Positions 42,695 to 50,435 of a stretch of 64,000 nt of DNA are shown here, one piece after another. Within the stretch, counting starts at the first letter, position 1; each line of letters starts with the position of its first letter. The position numbers and the translations under genes were made by a program. Below the pieces are notes generated by a model. The model was not told the origin of the DNA. It saw only the letters and a program-made list of their open reading frames with translations, and made no database searches. This DNA comes from RHKX01 sp963826475. GTDB taxonomy: Bacteria > Actinomycetota > Thermoleophilia > Solirubrobacterales > 70-9. The DNA is taken from assembly GCA_963826475.1 (NCBI GenBank), contig CAWGXC010000003.1:1550001-1614000 (forward strand), written 5' to 3'.

Positions 42695-43300
42695 TCAGCC
42701 CGTCCTGCGGTAGCGGATGTGCGTGGCCAACGGCGAGTGCAACACCTCGACCGGCTCGAACCCGAACGACTCGACGCCGTCGAACAGCCGCTCGCCGGCC
42801 CCGAACAGAACCGGTGCGATGTCGAGCGTGAGCTCGTCGACGACCCCGGCGGCGAGCGCTTGCCGCACGGTCGAGGCGCCGCCCGCGATGTCTACGCCAT
42901 CGTCGCCGGCCGTCTCGCGCGCCCGTGCGTAGGCGGCGTCGAAACCGTCGGTGACGAAGTGGAAGCTCGTCCCGCCCTCCATCTCGATCGGCTCGCGGGC
43001 GTGGTGAGTTAGAACGAAGACCGGCGCGTGGAACGGCGGCTCGGCGCCCCACCATCCATCCCAGTCCTCATCCCACTCGCCGCGGATCGGTCCGAACATG
43101 TTGCGGCCCATGACGTAGGCCCCGCGCGGGCGCATCAGCCAACCCTGCGCCGTCGCGTCGGCGTCGTTCGCGCGCTTGTCCCCCATATGCCACGCATGGT
43201 GCTCCATGGTGCACTTGCCCATGGGGTTCTCCCGGCTCTGGTCCGGCCCGGCGGCGAAGCCGTCGAGCGAGATCGACATGTGGCAAGTGGTGTCCGGCAT
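42695..43300 (-). CDS. Dihydrofolate reductase family protein (RibD C-terminal-like)
   Basis: The 201-residue protein begins MPDTTCHMSISLDGFAAGPD and contains GAYVMGRNMFGPIRGEW, FVLTHHAREPIEMEGGT and DIAGGASTVRQALAAGVVDE with VLFGAGERLFDG, the NADPH-binding DHFR-like fold of the RibD C-terminal group. Standalone members are reductases of unknown substrate. The ATG at 43300 has GGAGG six bases upstream. Just upstream on the same strand lies a broken ArsR gene that probably formed an operon with it. Confidence 0.85.
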   Translation of the reverse strand: MPDTTCHMSISLDGFAAGPDQSRENPMGKCTMEHHAWHMGDKRANDADATAQGWLMRPRGAYVMGRNMFGPIRGEWDEDWDGWWGAEPPFHAPVFVLTHHAREPIEMEGGTSFHFVTDGFDAAYARARETAGDDGVDIAGGASTVRQALAAGVVDELTLDIAPVLFGAGERLFDGVESFGFEPVEVLHSPLATHIRYRRTG

Positions 43301-43315
43301 TGGCGTCCTCCGAAT

Positions 43316-43555
43316 ATGTGCGGGTTGCATAGATCAGCATACCTTTGGCGGAGTCCTCGGCGAACTTGCTCACCCAGCGCTCGTAGACGAGCCGGATCGG
43401 CACCGCGTTGAGAAAGTGGAGCTTGCGTCGGCCGTGCCGTCTGATCACGACCAGGCCGGCCGCCTCCAACACCTCGAGGTGCTTCATGCACCTAAGCGAG
43501 TCATCGGCAAGGGGTGCTCCAGATCGGTGAGGCTCTGCCCGGCGGTTCGCTTAGC
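43316..43555 (-). pseudogene. ArsR-type regulator remnant
   Basis: One frame encodes KHLEVLEAAGLVVIRRHGRRKLHFLN plus PIRLVYERWVSKFAE, the recognition helix end, wing and dimerisation part of ArsR regulators. The preceding helix (QSLTDLEHPLPMTRLGA) lies in another frame, which ends one base away near 43487. The N-terminal helices and the usual C-terminal end are missing. The gene is therefore broken by a frameshift and truncated. Confidence 0.65.
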
Positions 43556-43565
43556 GGCAGATACC

Positions 43566-43580
43566 TATGCACGCTACATA
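43566..43580. promoter_or_regulatory. Palindromic motif copy 3 (TATG-N7-CATA)
   Basis: TATGCACGCTACATA matches the consensus of the MarR operator at 32613-32627 in 13 of 15 positions. It lies 82 bases upstream of the VOC gene at 43663, in the spacer to the broken ArsR gene. Confidence 0.55.
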
Positions 43581-43662
43581 CGTTATGTTGGATTCTGCCT
43601 TCGGATCGCCCTTGGCTGTGGGCAAGCCGGACATCTCTGCACGACAATGAAGGAGACGCTCA

Positions 43663-44079
43663 ATGGACTGGTCGCTCGAGGTGGTGGTAGTCCCCGTTTC
43701 GGACGTGGACCGTGCGAAGTCCTTCTACGTCGACCAGCTCGGCTTCAATCTGGACCACGATGTCGAGTTCATCGAGGGTAAGCGCATCGTTCAGCTCACT
43801 CCTCCAGGGTCCGGTTGCTCGATCGTCGTGGGCAACGGTGTCGTCCCTGACATGCCGCCGGCCGGCTCGCTCAAGGGCTTGCAGCTCGTGGTCTCGGACA
43901 TCAAATCCGCGCGTGCCCAACTCGTCGAGCGAGGTGTGGATGTGAGCGAAATACAAGTCATGGGTGAGAACCCGGCGGCTGAGCCCGACGAGCTGGACAA
44001 CGTTGCGTTCGTCTTCTTCAGCGATCCGGATGGCAACGCGTGGGCGGTTCAGCAGATCTCAGCCCGCGCCCAGCGCTAG
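43663..44079 (+). CDS. VOC family protein (glyoxalase/dioxygenase fold)
   Basis: The 138-residue protein begins MDWSLEVVVVPVSDVDRAKS with FYVDQLGFNLDHD. It continues with KGLQLVVSDIKSARAQLVER and ends VFFSDPDGNAWAVQQI, the standard VOC repeat. Enzymatic activity is unknown. AAGGAG precedes the ATG. The upstream motif shared with the MarR operator suggests joint control with the VOC gene at 32728. Confidence 0.9.
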   Translation: MDWSLEVVVVPVSDVDRAKSFYVDQLGFNLDHDVEFIEGKRIVQLTPPGSGCSIVVGNGVVPDMPPAGSLKGLQLVVSDIKSARAQLVERGVDVSEIQVMGENPAAEPDELDNVAFVFFSDPDGNAWAVQQISARAQR

Positions 44080-44139
44080 GCGGCGCGTCGGCAGGCTCTC
44101 GCGGTGGCGTTCTCAGCTCGAACAGGAAGGTCCGCTTCC

Positions 44140-44955
44140 ATGTCGCCCACGCAGGCCGAGAAGGCCACGGCCTTCCGAGCCCTCCACGCGGGAGAGCCTT
44201 TCGTCATTCCGAACCCATGGGATGCCGGCTCGGCCAGAGTCCTCGAGGCGCTCGGCTTTCGAGCGCTGGCGACCACGAGCGCGGGCTTTGCCTTCTCCCT
44301 CGGACGGCTGGACGGTGGCGTTGATCTCGAGGAGCTCTGCTCCCACGTTCACCTCTTGGCCTCGGTCACGGCTGTTCCGTTGTCGGTTGACGTGGAGAAC
44401 GGCTTCGGTCCGGAACCTGACCAGGCTGCGCGTGCGATCGCCCTGGTAGCCGAGGCGGGCGCGGTGGGAGGCTCCATCGAGGATTACGATCCCGAGGGTC
44501 ACCTCTATTGCCTCGAGCACGCTGCGGCTCGGATATCGGCAGCCGCGCGTGTAGCTGAGGGGCTGGAATATCCCTTCACGCTGACCGCGCGAGCTGAGAA
44601 TCACATCCGCGGGAACCCCGACCTCGCCGACACGATCGAGCGGCTCCAAGCCTACGAAGCAGCTGGAGCAGATGTTCTGTTTGCACCGGGTCTGCGGCGA
44701 ACGGAAGACATCGAAGCCATCTGCACCGCCGTCCAAAAGCCGGTCAACATTCTGGCGCTGCCAGGAATGACCGTGCCGGAAATCATCGAGGCCGGCGCTC
44801 AAAGGATCAGTGCCGGCGGCGGCCTGACATGGGCTGCGGTTTCGGGCTTATTCGAAGCCTCGATCGAGCTGCGAGACCGCGGTCGCACCGGTTCGCTGGT
44901 CCCACCTGAAGACCTCTTCGACTGGCTCCGGGAGTCTGCCTCGGCCGCGCCGTGA
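44140..44955 (+). CDS. Isocitrate lyase / PEP mutase family protein
   Basis: The 271-residue TIM-barrel enzyme shows the family motifs NPWDAGSARVLEALGFRALA, SVDVENGFG (metal-binding Asp/Glu), GGSIEDYD and TARAENHI. Members cleave or rearrange C-C or C-P bonds of 2-hydroxy or phosphono acids, for example 2-methylisocitrate lyase or phosphonopyruvate hydrolase; the substrate here is open. AGGAAGG precedes the ATG at 44140 by nine bases. The truncated sigma factor gene follows after three bases. Confidence 0.88.
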   Translation: MSPTQAEKATAFRALHAGEPFVIPNPWDAGSARVLEALGFRALATTSAGFAFSLGRLDGGVDLEELCSHVHLLASVTAVPLSVDVENGFGPEPDQAARAIALVAEAGAVGGSIEDYDPEGHLYCLEHAAARISAAARVAEGLEYPFTLTARAENHIRGNPDLADTIERLQAYEAAGADVLFAPGLRRTEDIEAICTAVQKPVNILALPGMTVPEIIEAGAQRISAGGGLTWAAVSGLFEASIELRDRGRTGSLVPPEDLFDWLRESASAAP

Positions 44956-44958
44956 CTC

Positions 44959-45231
44959 GTGCCCGGTAGAGCAGGATTCGTCCGGGATACAGAGCCGTAC
45001 CGGCGCGAGATGGTCGCGCACTGTTATCGCATGCTCGGCTCGATCCAGGATGCAGAGGACCTGGTTCAGGAGACGTACCTGCGCGCGTGGCGGTCCTACG
45101 GCCAGTTCGAGGGACGGTCCTCGGTTCGCACCTGGCTCTACCAGATCGCCACCAACAGGTGCCTCACCGAGCTGAGTAAGCAGGGTCGAAAGGTGCTGAC
45201 CGAAAACTGCCGACCACCACGAGCTCGATGA
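44959..45231 (+). pseudogene. ECF sigma factor, truncated after region 2
   Basis: The 90-residue frame begins at GTG 44959 and encodes sigma region 2: EPYRREMVAHCYRMLGSIQD, AEDLVQETYLRAWRSYGQFEG and SSVRTWLYQIATNRCL. Full-length ECF factors of this type have at least another 100 residues with region 4, which is missing. After KQGRKVL the sequence loses similarity and stops at 45231, next to a partial tRNA-Arg copy at 45258. The gene was probably cut by insertion of foreign DNA. Confidence 0.75.
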
Positions 45232-45257
45232 GATCTGATCATCGATGCGGCACGGCC

Positions 45258-45276
45258 ACCTTCGGTTTCGTAGTTG
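45258..45276. repeat. Third partial tRNA-Arg scar (19 bases)
   Basis: ACCTTCGGTTTCGTAGTTG is identical to 46329-46347. Its first 16 bases match the anticodon arm region of the tRNA-Arg gene at 47605-47678. Confidence 0.7.
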
Positions 45277-45361
45277 ACCGCTCGGTGTCGGCCGTGAGCG
45301 ACGGCCTCCGCTGGACATCGCGCGAGTCGGTGGCCCGGTCTTACACCTCCTCGCGCTCCGG

Positions 45362-45367
45362 TAGGGT
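45362..45367 (+). promoter_or_regulatory. -10 box TAGGGT for orphan gene
   Basis: TAGGGT lies ten bases before the ATG at 45378 and helps choose this start over upstream in-frame codons that run through the tRNA scar. Confidence 0.5.
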
Positions 45368-45377
45368 CGCGGCCCGA

Positions 45378-46229
45378 ATGCGGGAGTGGCCGCCCATCAG
45401 TGATCCGGACGTCCAGGCGTGGATGGCACTGGGCGACGACGAATGGCTACCCGCGTTGATGACGCGTGCGGCCGAATTCGACCAGCCGGTCTTCACCGAA
45501 GCCGCGTATCAGTTCGGGCTCTCGTACCCATGGGACCGGCCGGCCGGCTCGTACCTGCTTCGCGACGGCGAGGTCCGGCCGATCGCGGACGTCGATCTGG
45601 CGGCGCTCACCGCAGACCGCCATCCACTGGTGACGTTCGGCGCCAACGGCGCCCCCCACCGGCTGATCGAACGGTTCGCCGGGTTCTCAGAACCGGCCGA
45701 CCGTGAAGTCCTGGTCCTGACCGGCCATCTTCACGACTTCGACGTTGGAGCGAACATCGTGCCCGTTCCCTACGGCGCCGTTCCGGCGATCCTTTTCCAT
45801 TGCCCCGGGACCGCGGTCCGCGCCGCCGTCCTTTGGCTCACCCCGCTCCAAGTCGAAACGTTGGTCTTCGCCGAGTTGGGGTACCGCCTCGGCCGGCTCG
45901 ACCACGCGCAGTTCGAGATCGATGAGGTGGACGTCAAGATCGACGTGGTGTTCGCATTCATCGGGCGGACAGGCGCACTGCGCATAGATGGCGAGCCGGT
46001 GGCCCTGGCGGCTGTGCCCGCACGTGACCGCACCGCCCGCGCCATGACCCAGGAGGAGCTGCTGCACGTGCTCGGCACCATGGCTTTCGGCCCCGGGACA
46101 ACCGCGCGTGAAACGTCCCGGCGCTGTTTCGAGAACCAGGCCTCAGTGGTCAGCGCGCTGATGCCGCTGACCGCCCCAACCGCGCTGCAGCTTCCAACTG
46201 AAAGCTGGACACCGTACCCGTCCACCTGA
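45378..46229 (+). CDS. Orphan protein of unknown function in tRNA-flanked segment
   Basis: The 283-residue soluble protein is of no family I recognise. It is acidic at the N-terminus (MREWPPISDPDVQAWMALGD) and appears as mixed alpha/beta. A central GANIVPVPYGAVPAILFHCPG may be a core strand-loop-strand. No signal peptide or membrane segment is visible. The start at ATG 45378 is supported by TAGGGT ten bases upstream; earlier codons in frame would translate the tRNA scar. The gene lies between two partial tRNA-Arg copies, so it was probably acquired by site-specific insertion. Confidence 0.65.
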   Translation: MREWPPISDPDVQAWMALGDDEWLPALMTRAAEFDQPVFTEAAYQFGLSYPWDRPAGSYLLRDGEVRPIADVDLAALTADRHPLVTFGANGAPHRLIERFAGFSEPADREVLVLTGHLHDFDVGANIVPVPYGAVPAILFHCPGTAVRAAVLWLTPLQVETLVFAELGYRLGRLDHAQFEIDEVDVKIDVVFAFIGRTGALRIDGEPVALAAVPARDRTARAMTQEELLHVLGTMAFGPGTTARETSRRCFENQASVVSALMPLTAPTALQLPTESWTPYPST

Positions 46230-46300
46230 ACGCCGCGTGATGGTTGGGCGATGGTTCGTATCCCGCACATCCATGGGTTCGGCTCTTGCGCCGATCGAAT

Positions 46301-46344
46301 AGTGCGCCCGACTGGATTCGAACCAGTGACCTTCGGTTTCGTAG
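46301..46344. repeat. 44-base direct repeat of tRNA-Arg 3' half (att scar)
   Basis: These 44 bases are identical to 47603-47646, which covers the 3' half of the intact tRNA-Arg gene. The copy lacks the 5' half and cannot be a functional tRNA. It is the expected product of integration into the tRNA gene. Confidence 0.85.
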
Positions 46345-46433
46345 TTGTCCGATCTTTTCTGGCTACGTCGCACTTGTGATTCTGTGATGATCGCGGACGT
46401 GCGGAATGCGCTGGCCGCTGAATCGGTCCTGCG

Positions 46434-47438
46434 ATGAGATTGCTCTTCGCGCTGTTCGTGATCGGCGTCGGCATATGGCTGATCGTGACCGCGCACGACC
46501 CAACGGAGATGTTGACGGGACGGGTGAGCGCCTCGCGCATCCCGTTCCCCTCCGGCGCCGACAAAGTCGACTTCAAGTTCGCGGACGGCAGCGACGACGA
46601 GGTGGTGTCGCCTACCGCGGTGGGATTTTACGACGCCGTGGCGAAGTTCGGGCCGGGGCCCGCCCGGGTCACCCGAAACGAGGCGAACGACACGATCTAC
46701 GAGGTCGAGTTCCACGACGAGACCTACACGCTCGACAGCCCCGGGACCGACCTCGGTGGAGGAATTATCGCGGTGGTGCTGGGCGGGCTCGGGCTCGCCT
46801 ACGTCGTCCTCTCCGGCAGTCCGAGGTCATCTCGAGCTGCGCGCGACGACGCGCAGTCAACAGTCTCTGGCAAGGCACGGCTGGAAAGGGAGCTCTACAG
46901 CCTCGCTGACATCATCGGCTCCGCTCCGTGCGACGAGATCGACCGGTTCTGGTCGGAGAAGGTGCGCGCATGCGCCGACCTGGTCCGTGACGGAAAGCCC
47001 GAAGGCCTCAGCGGCTTTCTTGGCCTCTTCGGGGGGATGGGCAGCATCAACGACCAGCGCTTCAGCCACATCCTGCGAGGAGAGTTGAGCAGCGCCTACA
47101 GCCTCGCCGGCGAGCTGTCGCGAGAGCACCGTCGCGAGGACAAGCCCGAGGTCGTTCTGCGCCCGTGGAGCGAGGGGCATGCCGGCAAGGCGGTCGTCTA
47201 CAAGGACGGGACGGTCATCACGACAGTTCACGATGCGCCCGAAGATCCCAACTTCTCGGACCTCTACGACGCGTCCGGGCAGGTCGGCAACAACCAGGTT
47301 GCGATCATGAGTATCGGGCCGGACGGCTCATGCGACGTTTACAGAAGAAACGACCGAGACGAGAAGTGGCTCGCTGCCACCTTGCACGCCCACCACCCGA
47401 TGCTGCATCTGGTGGGACCCCGGCCGCCTCAGGTCTGA
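46434..47438 (+). CDS. Two-helix membrane protein with C-terminal cytosolic domain, in mini-island
   Basis: The 334-residue protein has helix 1 at the N-terminus (MRLLFALFVIGVGIWLIV), a beta-rich external loop of about 80 residues (DUF3592-like by layout) and helix 2 (GGGIIAVVLGGLGLAYVVL). A cytosolic domain follows, with RFWSEKVRACADLVRDG and GFLGLFGGMGSINDQRF. The latter phrase recalls DUF6966 proteins (from memory, tentative). The C-terminal part (HAGKAVVYKDGTVITTVHD) looks like a small beta domain. The gene is the only one between the 44-base direct repeats, so it is the cargo of a 1.3-kb tRNA-flanked insert. No integrase accompanies it. Confidence 0.7.
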   Translation: MRLLFALFVIGVGIWLIVTAHDPTEMLTGRVSASRIPFPSGADKVDFKFADGSDDEVVSPTAVGFYDAVAKFGPGPARVTRNEANDTIYEVEFHDETYTLDSPGTDLGGGIIAVVLGGLGLAYVVLSGSPRSSRAARDDAQSTVSGKARLERELYSLADIIGSAPCDEIDRFWSEKVRACADLVRDGKPEGLSGFLGLFGGMGSINDQRFSHILRGELSSAYSLAGELSREHRREDKPEVVLRPWSEGHAGKAVVYKDGTVITTVHDAPEDPNFSDLYDASGQVGNNQVAIMSIGPDGSCDVYRRNDRDEKWLAATLHAHHPMLHLVGPRPPQV

Positions 47439-47576
47439 GCTCACGCCAACGAGCATCGAGGACGAGGCGGAGCTCGCGTGCGCTGAGCATTCTGGAGCGA
47501 GAGCGCACTACGCGACTCCGTGAACGCCTGCTGGATGACTGCTGGTGGCGCGCGCGAAAAGGCTTCGGAACGACGA

Positions 47577-47599
47577 AACCCCCGCGGATGCAGGGGCTT
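47577..47599 (-). terminator. Terminator downstream of tRNA-Arg
   Basis: On the minus strand AAGCCCC and GGGG(G)TTT form a short stem with a T-containing trailer. It lies six bases after the tRNA 3' end. Confidence 0.55.
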
Positions 47600-47602
47600 C
47601 AG

Positions 47603-47678
<76 letters not shown>

Positions 47679-47748
47679 AAGGGCGGGCTGCCCCGCGGAC
47701 GGGTCATCTTAGCCGCGGCCGGAAAGCCCCGGCGGGGCGCCGTCTGAA

Positions 47749-48642
47749 TCAGTCGTGGCGCTGCTTGCCGTCGATGAGCGAGTCGATGACGATGCCCCCG
47801 AGGAAGACGACCGACACGAGGTAGAGGTACTCGATCAGGACGAACACGGTGGCGAGGCTGCCGAAGATCGAGCCGTAGCTGGCAAACGTGCTCAGATAGA
47901 CGCCGAAGAGCAGCGACATCAGCGCCCAGGCGGCGACGATCGTCGCCGCCCCGAAGCTGAGCCAACGCGGCGGCCTTTCGATCGCCGGGGCGAACCGGAC
48001 GATGATCGCGACCGCCGCGAAGAAGAGAGTGGCGGCGGCGCTCCAGCAGACGACGATCGAGACCAGGCCGGGAAGGAACCCGTCGCCGATCCACGCGTGG
48101 ATCCCGATCGGGCCGAGCCGGAGTGCCGCAACGGCGCCGGCGATGAGCAACCCCGCCGCGGCGCCGACGGGGATCGACTCGGCCAGCTCCCGCCTGAAGC
48201 TCGAATCGTCGTCGGAGACCTCGTAGACCTTGTTCATCACGTTGCCGGCGGCTCGGACGATGGCCGAGGCCTCCCAGGCGGTCAGCGCGGCACCAGCCGT
48301 GATCCAGAAGAAGCTCTTCGCACCGAGGACCTTGGTGACCGCCTCGTCGAAGAAGCGGAAGGAGGCCGGGGAGACGCTCGCCTTGACGTCGGGCGCGATG
48401 TCGTTCTTCCAGACCTCGTCGAAGCCGAAGAAGCCGAGCACCCCGACGATGAAGAGCAAAGCCGGGATCAGCGCCAGGAACGCCCTGAACGCGAGGGCAC
48501 CGGCGTCGACCAGGAGGTCCTTCTCGGCGAAGGCGTCCACGACCCGGCGAGCGCCGCGGCGGCCCAGCATGTCTGACGGGTTGAGGGCTTTCCCCTCGTT
48601 GCCTGCCACGACCCCATCGTTGCCCCCGCTCCCGACGGACAA
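47749..48642 (-). CDS. YihY/BrkB family membrane protein
   Basis: The 297-residue protein has the BrkB pattern: LVDAGALAFRAFLALIPALLFIVGVL in helix 1, about six membrane segments and a C-terminal SYGSIFGSLATVFVLIEYLYLVS. The function of the family is unresolved. It differs clearly from the paralogue at 5214-6101. The TTG at 48642 is preceded by GAGAAGG; GTG 48609 or ATG 48570 are alternatives, since the first 24 residues look non-conserved. It is divergent from the DUF3817 gene. Confidence 0.85.
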   Translation of the reverse strand: MSVGSGGNDGVVAGNEGKALNPSDMLGRRGARRVVDAFAEKDLLVDAGALAFRAFLALIPALLFIVGVLGFFGFDEVWKNDIAPDVKASVSPASFRFFDEAVTKVLGAKSFFWITAGAALTAWEASAIVRAAGNVMNKVYEVSDDDSSFRRELAESIPVGAAAGLLIAGAVAALRLGPIGIHAWIGDGFLPGLVSIVVCWSAAATLFFAAVAIIVRFAPAIERPPRWLSFGAATIVAAWALMSLLFGVYLSTFASYGSIFGSLATVFVLIEYLYLVSVVFLGGIVIDSLIDGKQRHD

Positions 48643-48681
48643 ACGCGGAGCCTTCTCACTTGGCCGACGTCAGCAGCCAGC

Positions 48682-48687
48682 TAGCGT
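48682..48687 (+). promoter_or_regulatory. -10 box TAGCGT for leaderless DUF3817 gene
   Basis: TAGCGT lies eight bases before the ATG at 48696 and selects it over the in-frame start at 48660. Confidence 0.5.
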
Positions 48688-48695
48688 TCTCCGCC

Positions 48696-48995
48696 ATGAA
48701 TCCAAAGAACTTCGGCTACGTCGCCCTGATCGAGGCAACCACCTTTCTGCTTCTCCTCGGCGCCAGCTACATCAAGCACGCCCAAGACGTGCCCATCGGC
48801 GTTCAGATCCTCGGGCCGATCCACGGCCTCCTCTTCATCGCCTACGTCGTCATGGCACTGAACATCCGCGAGCCGCTCGGCTGGAGCGGCAGGGAGACGG
48901 TGCTGGTCTTGCTCGGTGCCGTGGTCCCGTTCGGGGGCTACTTCGTCGACCGCTGGGTGGAGCGCAACGCGGCTTCGACGTCGACTTCGACCTAG
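48696..48995 (+). CDS. DUF3817 family membrane protein
   Basis: The 99-residue protein has three membrane segments and the family phrases FGYVALIEATTFLLLLGASY, GPIHGLLFIAYVVMAL and VPFGGYFVDRWVE. The function is unknown; members are widespread in Actinobacteria. TAGCGT lies eight bases before the ATG and no Shine-Dalgarno is present. The stop is three bases from the convergent phosphoesterase gene. Confidence 0.88.
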   Translation: MNPKNFGYVALIEATTFLLLLGASYIKHAQDVPIGVQILGPIHGLLFIAYVVMALNIREPLGWSGRETVLVLLGAVVPFGGYFVDRWVERNAASTSTST

Positions 48996-48998
48996 GCG

Positions 48999-50390
48999 TC
49001 AGCTCGGCTGGAGCACGACGGTGTCGCCCCGGCACCCGTGCTTGGTCGCCTTGAGCTTCAGCTTGCGGTCTCCGACTGGAAGGTTGATCTTCGCGCGACC
49101 CCGGGGACTGGTCTCGACCCTGTGGCCGTCCGACCTGATCGTCACGCCACGGCGACAGCGTGCATAGGTGGTCCGCACCTTCAGCTCGATCGTCACGCGC
49201 TTTCCGCTCGGCGGATGCTTCGGCTTCGCCTTCAGCCTGATCCGCTCGTGGCAGTTCGGACGCGTGAAGGTCTGGGACCCGAAGGGCTCGAGGCCGGCCT
49301 GCCCCGCGTAGCCGAGATGCTCGAGGCCGAGGCCGTCCTCGGCCGAGCGGAGCATCGAATAGTGGTTGTAGGGCGTCTTGTCGACGGTGCCCGCGGCGAT
49401 GCACGGCGACAGGAGGACGGCGCCGACGCGCCCCCCTCCCGGGCCCGGTGTCGGGCCTCCCGGCGAGGGGGTGTTCGGCCCCGCGTGCTCGTTGCAGCAG
49501 GCGCTCGAGTCCGCCTCGCCGCCTGCAGCTTCGGCCTCATCGAACGTGACGATGATCATCCCTCGATGCGCGTAGGCGGCGGAGTGGAGGATCCGGGGGA
49601 CGGTCGTCTCGAGAAAGTCGGCGGCGGAGACAAGGCCGCCGGGCTGGCCGTCCACGCACGGCTCGTCATGCCCGTCGTGGCACAGGTTCGGGGTGATGAA
49701 GCTGTACGCGGGGGTCGTCCGGTTGCGCTTCAGGTCCTGGCTGAGCCGGCTCAGGTCGACGACGTGGGCGTCGCAGGTGGCCTGGTCGTCGATGATCGAG
49801 TGGAAGTACATGAAGGGGTTGTGGCGGGTGGCGTACTGGTCGCCGACCTCGGCGCTCTGCGTGTCGTCGAACGAGCCGATGTCGGGATGACGACAGGTGG
49901 CCGGCTCAGCCGGCGCCTTCGCCGCCATGTCCTCCATGTAGCCCGCCCAGTTGCGGCCCGCGCTCTGCAGCTGATCGGCGATCGTCTTGACCGCCGGCGG
50001 GTATACGCAGCCGCTGCCGATCACCTGGCCATCGCCGGCGGAGGTGCCGGGCGAGAAGTCCGTGAAGAACGGGCAATCGGCCTGCGTGATCGGGTTCGGC
50101 GCCTGACCGCTGACCATCGAGAGGTAATTGTCGAGGCTGAGATGCCCGGTGGCGTAGTAGTTGGGAAGGAAGGCTCCCCGCGCGGGCAGCGTCTTGGCCA
50201 GGTAGGACGGGGCGTCGGGGCCGAAGGACGAGCCGGCGTTCTCGTTCTCGAGCACGATCACGAACACGTGACCGAGCTTCGGGGTCCCGTCGGCGTGAGG
50301 GGCAGCCGCGGCCTGGGTGGGGACGGCGCCCAGCAGCAAGCCGATCAGGAAGAGGGCAGGGCGAAGCAGCACGTGATCAGTCTGCCTCAT
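48999..50390 (-). CDS. Secreted phosphoesterase (acid phosphatase / phospholipase C-like)
   Basis: The 463-residue protein has a signal peptide (PALFLIGLLLGAVPTQAAAA) and a phosphoesterase-superfamily domain: HVFVIVLENENAGSSFG, YYATGHLSLDNYLSMVSGQ, YSFITPNLCHDGHDEPC and IIVTFDEAEA provide the metal and phosphate ligands. From about residue 375 a beta-rich C-terminal module follows with four spaced Cys (NCHERIRL, YARCRRGV, KHGCRGD). It hydrolyses phosphate esters outside the cell; the substrate class is not decided by sequence. Confidence 0.85.
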   Translation of the reverse strand: MRQTDHVLLRPALFLIGLLLGAVPTQAAAAPHADGTPKLGHVFVIVLENENAGSSFGPDAPSYLAKTLPARGAFLPNYYATGHLSLDNYLSMVSGQAPNPITQADCPFFTDFSPGTSAGDGQVIGSGCVYPPAVKTIADQLQSAGRNWAGYMEDMAAKAPAEPATCRHPDIGSFDDTQSAEVGDQYATRHNPFMYFHSIIDDQATCDAHVVDLSRLSQDLKRNRTTPAYSFITPNLCHDGHDEPCVDGQPGGLVSAADFLETTVPRILHSAAYAHRGMIIVTFDEAEAAGGEADSSACCNEHAGPNTPSPGGPTPGPGGGRVGAVLLSPCIAAGTVDKTPYNHYSMLRSAEDGLGLEHLGYAGQAGLEPFGSQTFTRPNCHERIRLKAKPKHPPSGKRVTIELKVRTTYARCRRGVTIRSDGHRVETSPRGRAKINLPVGDRKLKLKATKHGCRGDTVVLQPS

Positions 50391-50423
50391 CGGGGGGCTG
50401 AGATGTTGCAGTTCGGTGACCCG

Positions 50424-50429
50424 TAGGCT
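50424..50429 (+). promoter_or_regulatory. -10 box TAGGCT for leaderless DUF2007 gene
   Basis: TAGGCT lies six bases before the GTG at 50436. Confidence 0.5.
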
Positions 50430-50435
50430 CGGCCG

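Noticed and set aside
46301..46374. Second tRNA-Arg gene
   Set aside because: Only the 3' half (44 bases) matches. The 5' half and acceptor pairing are missing, so it is an integration scar and not a functional tRNA.
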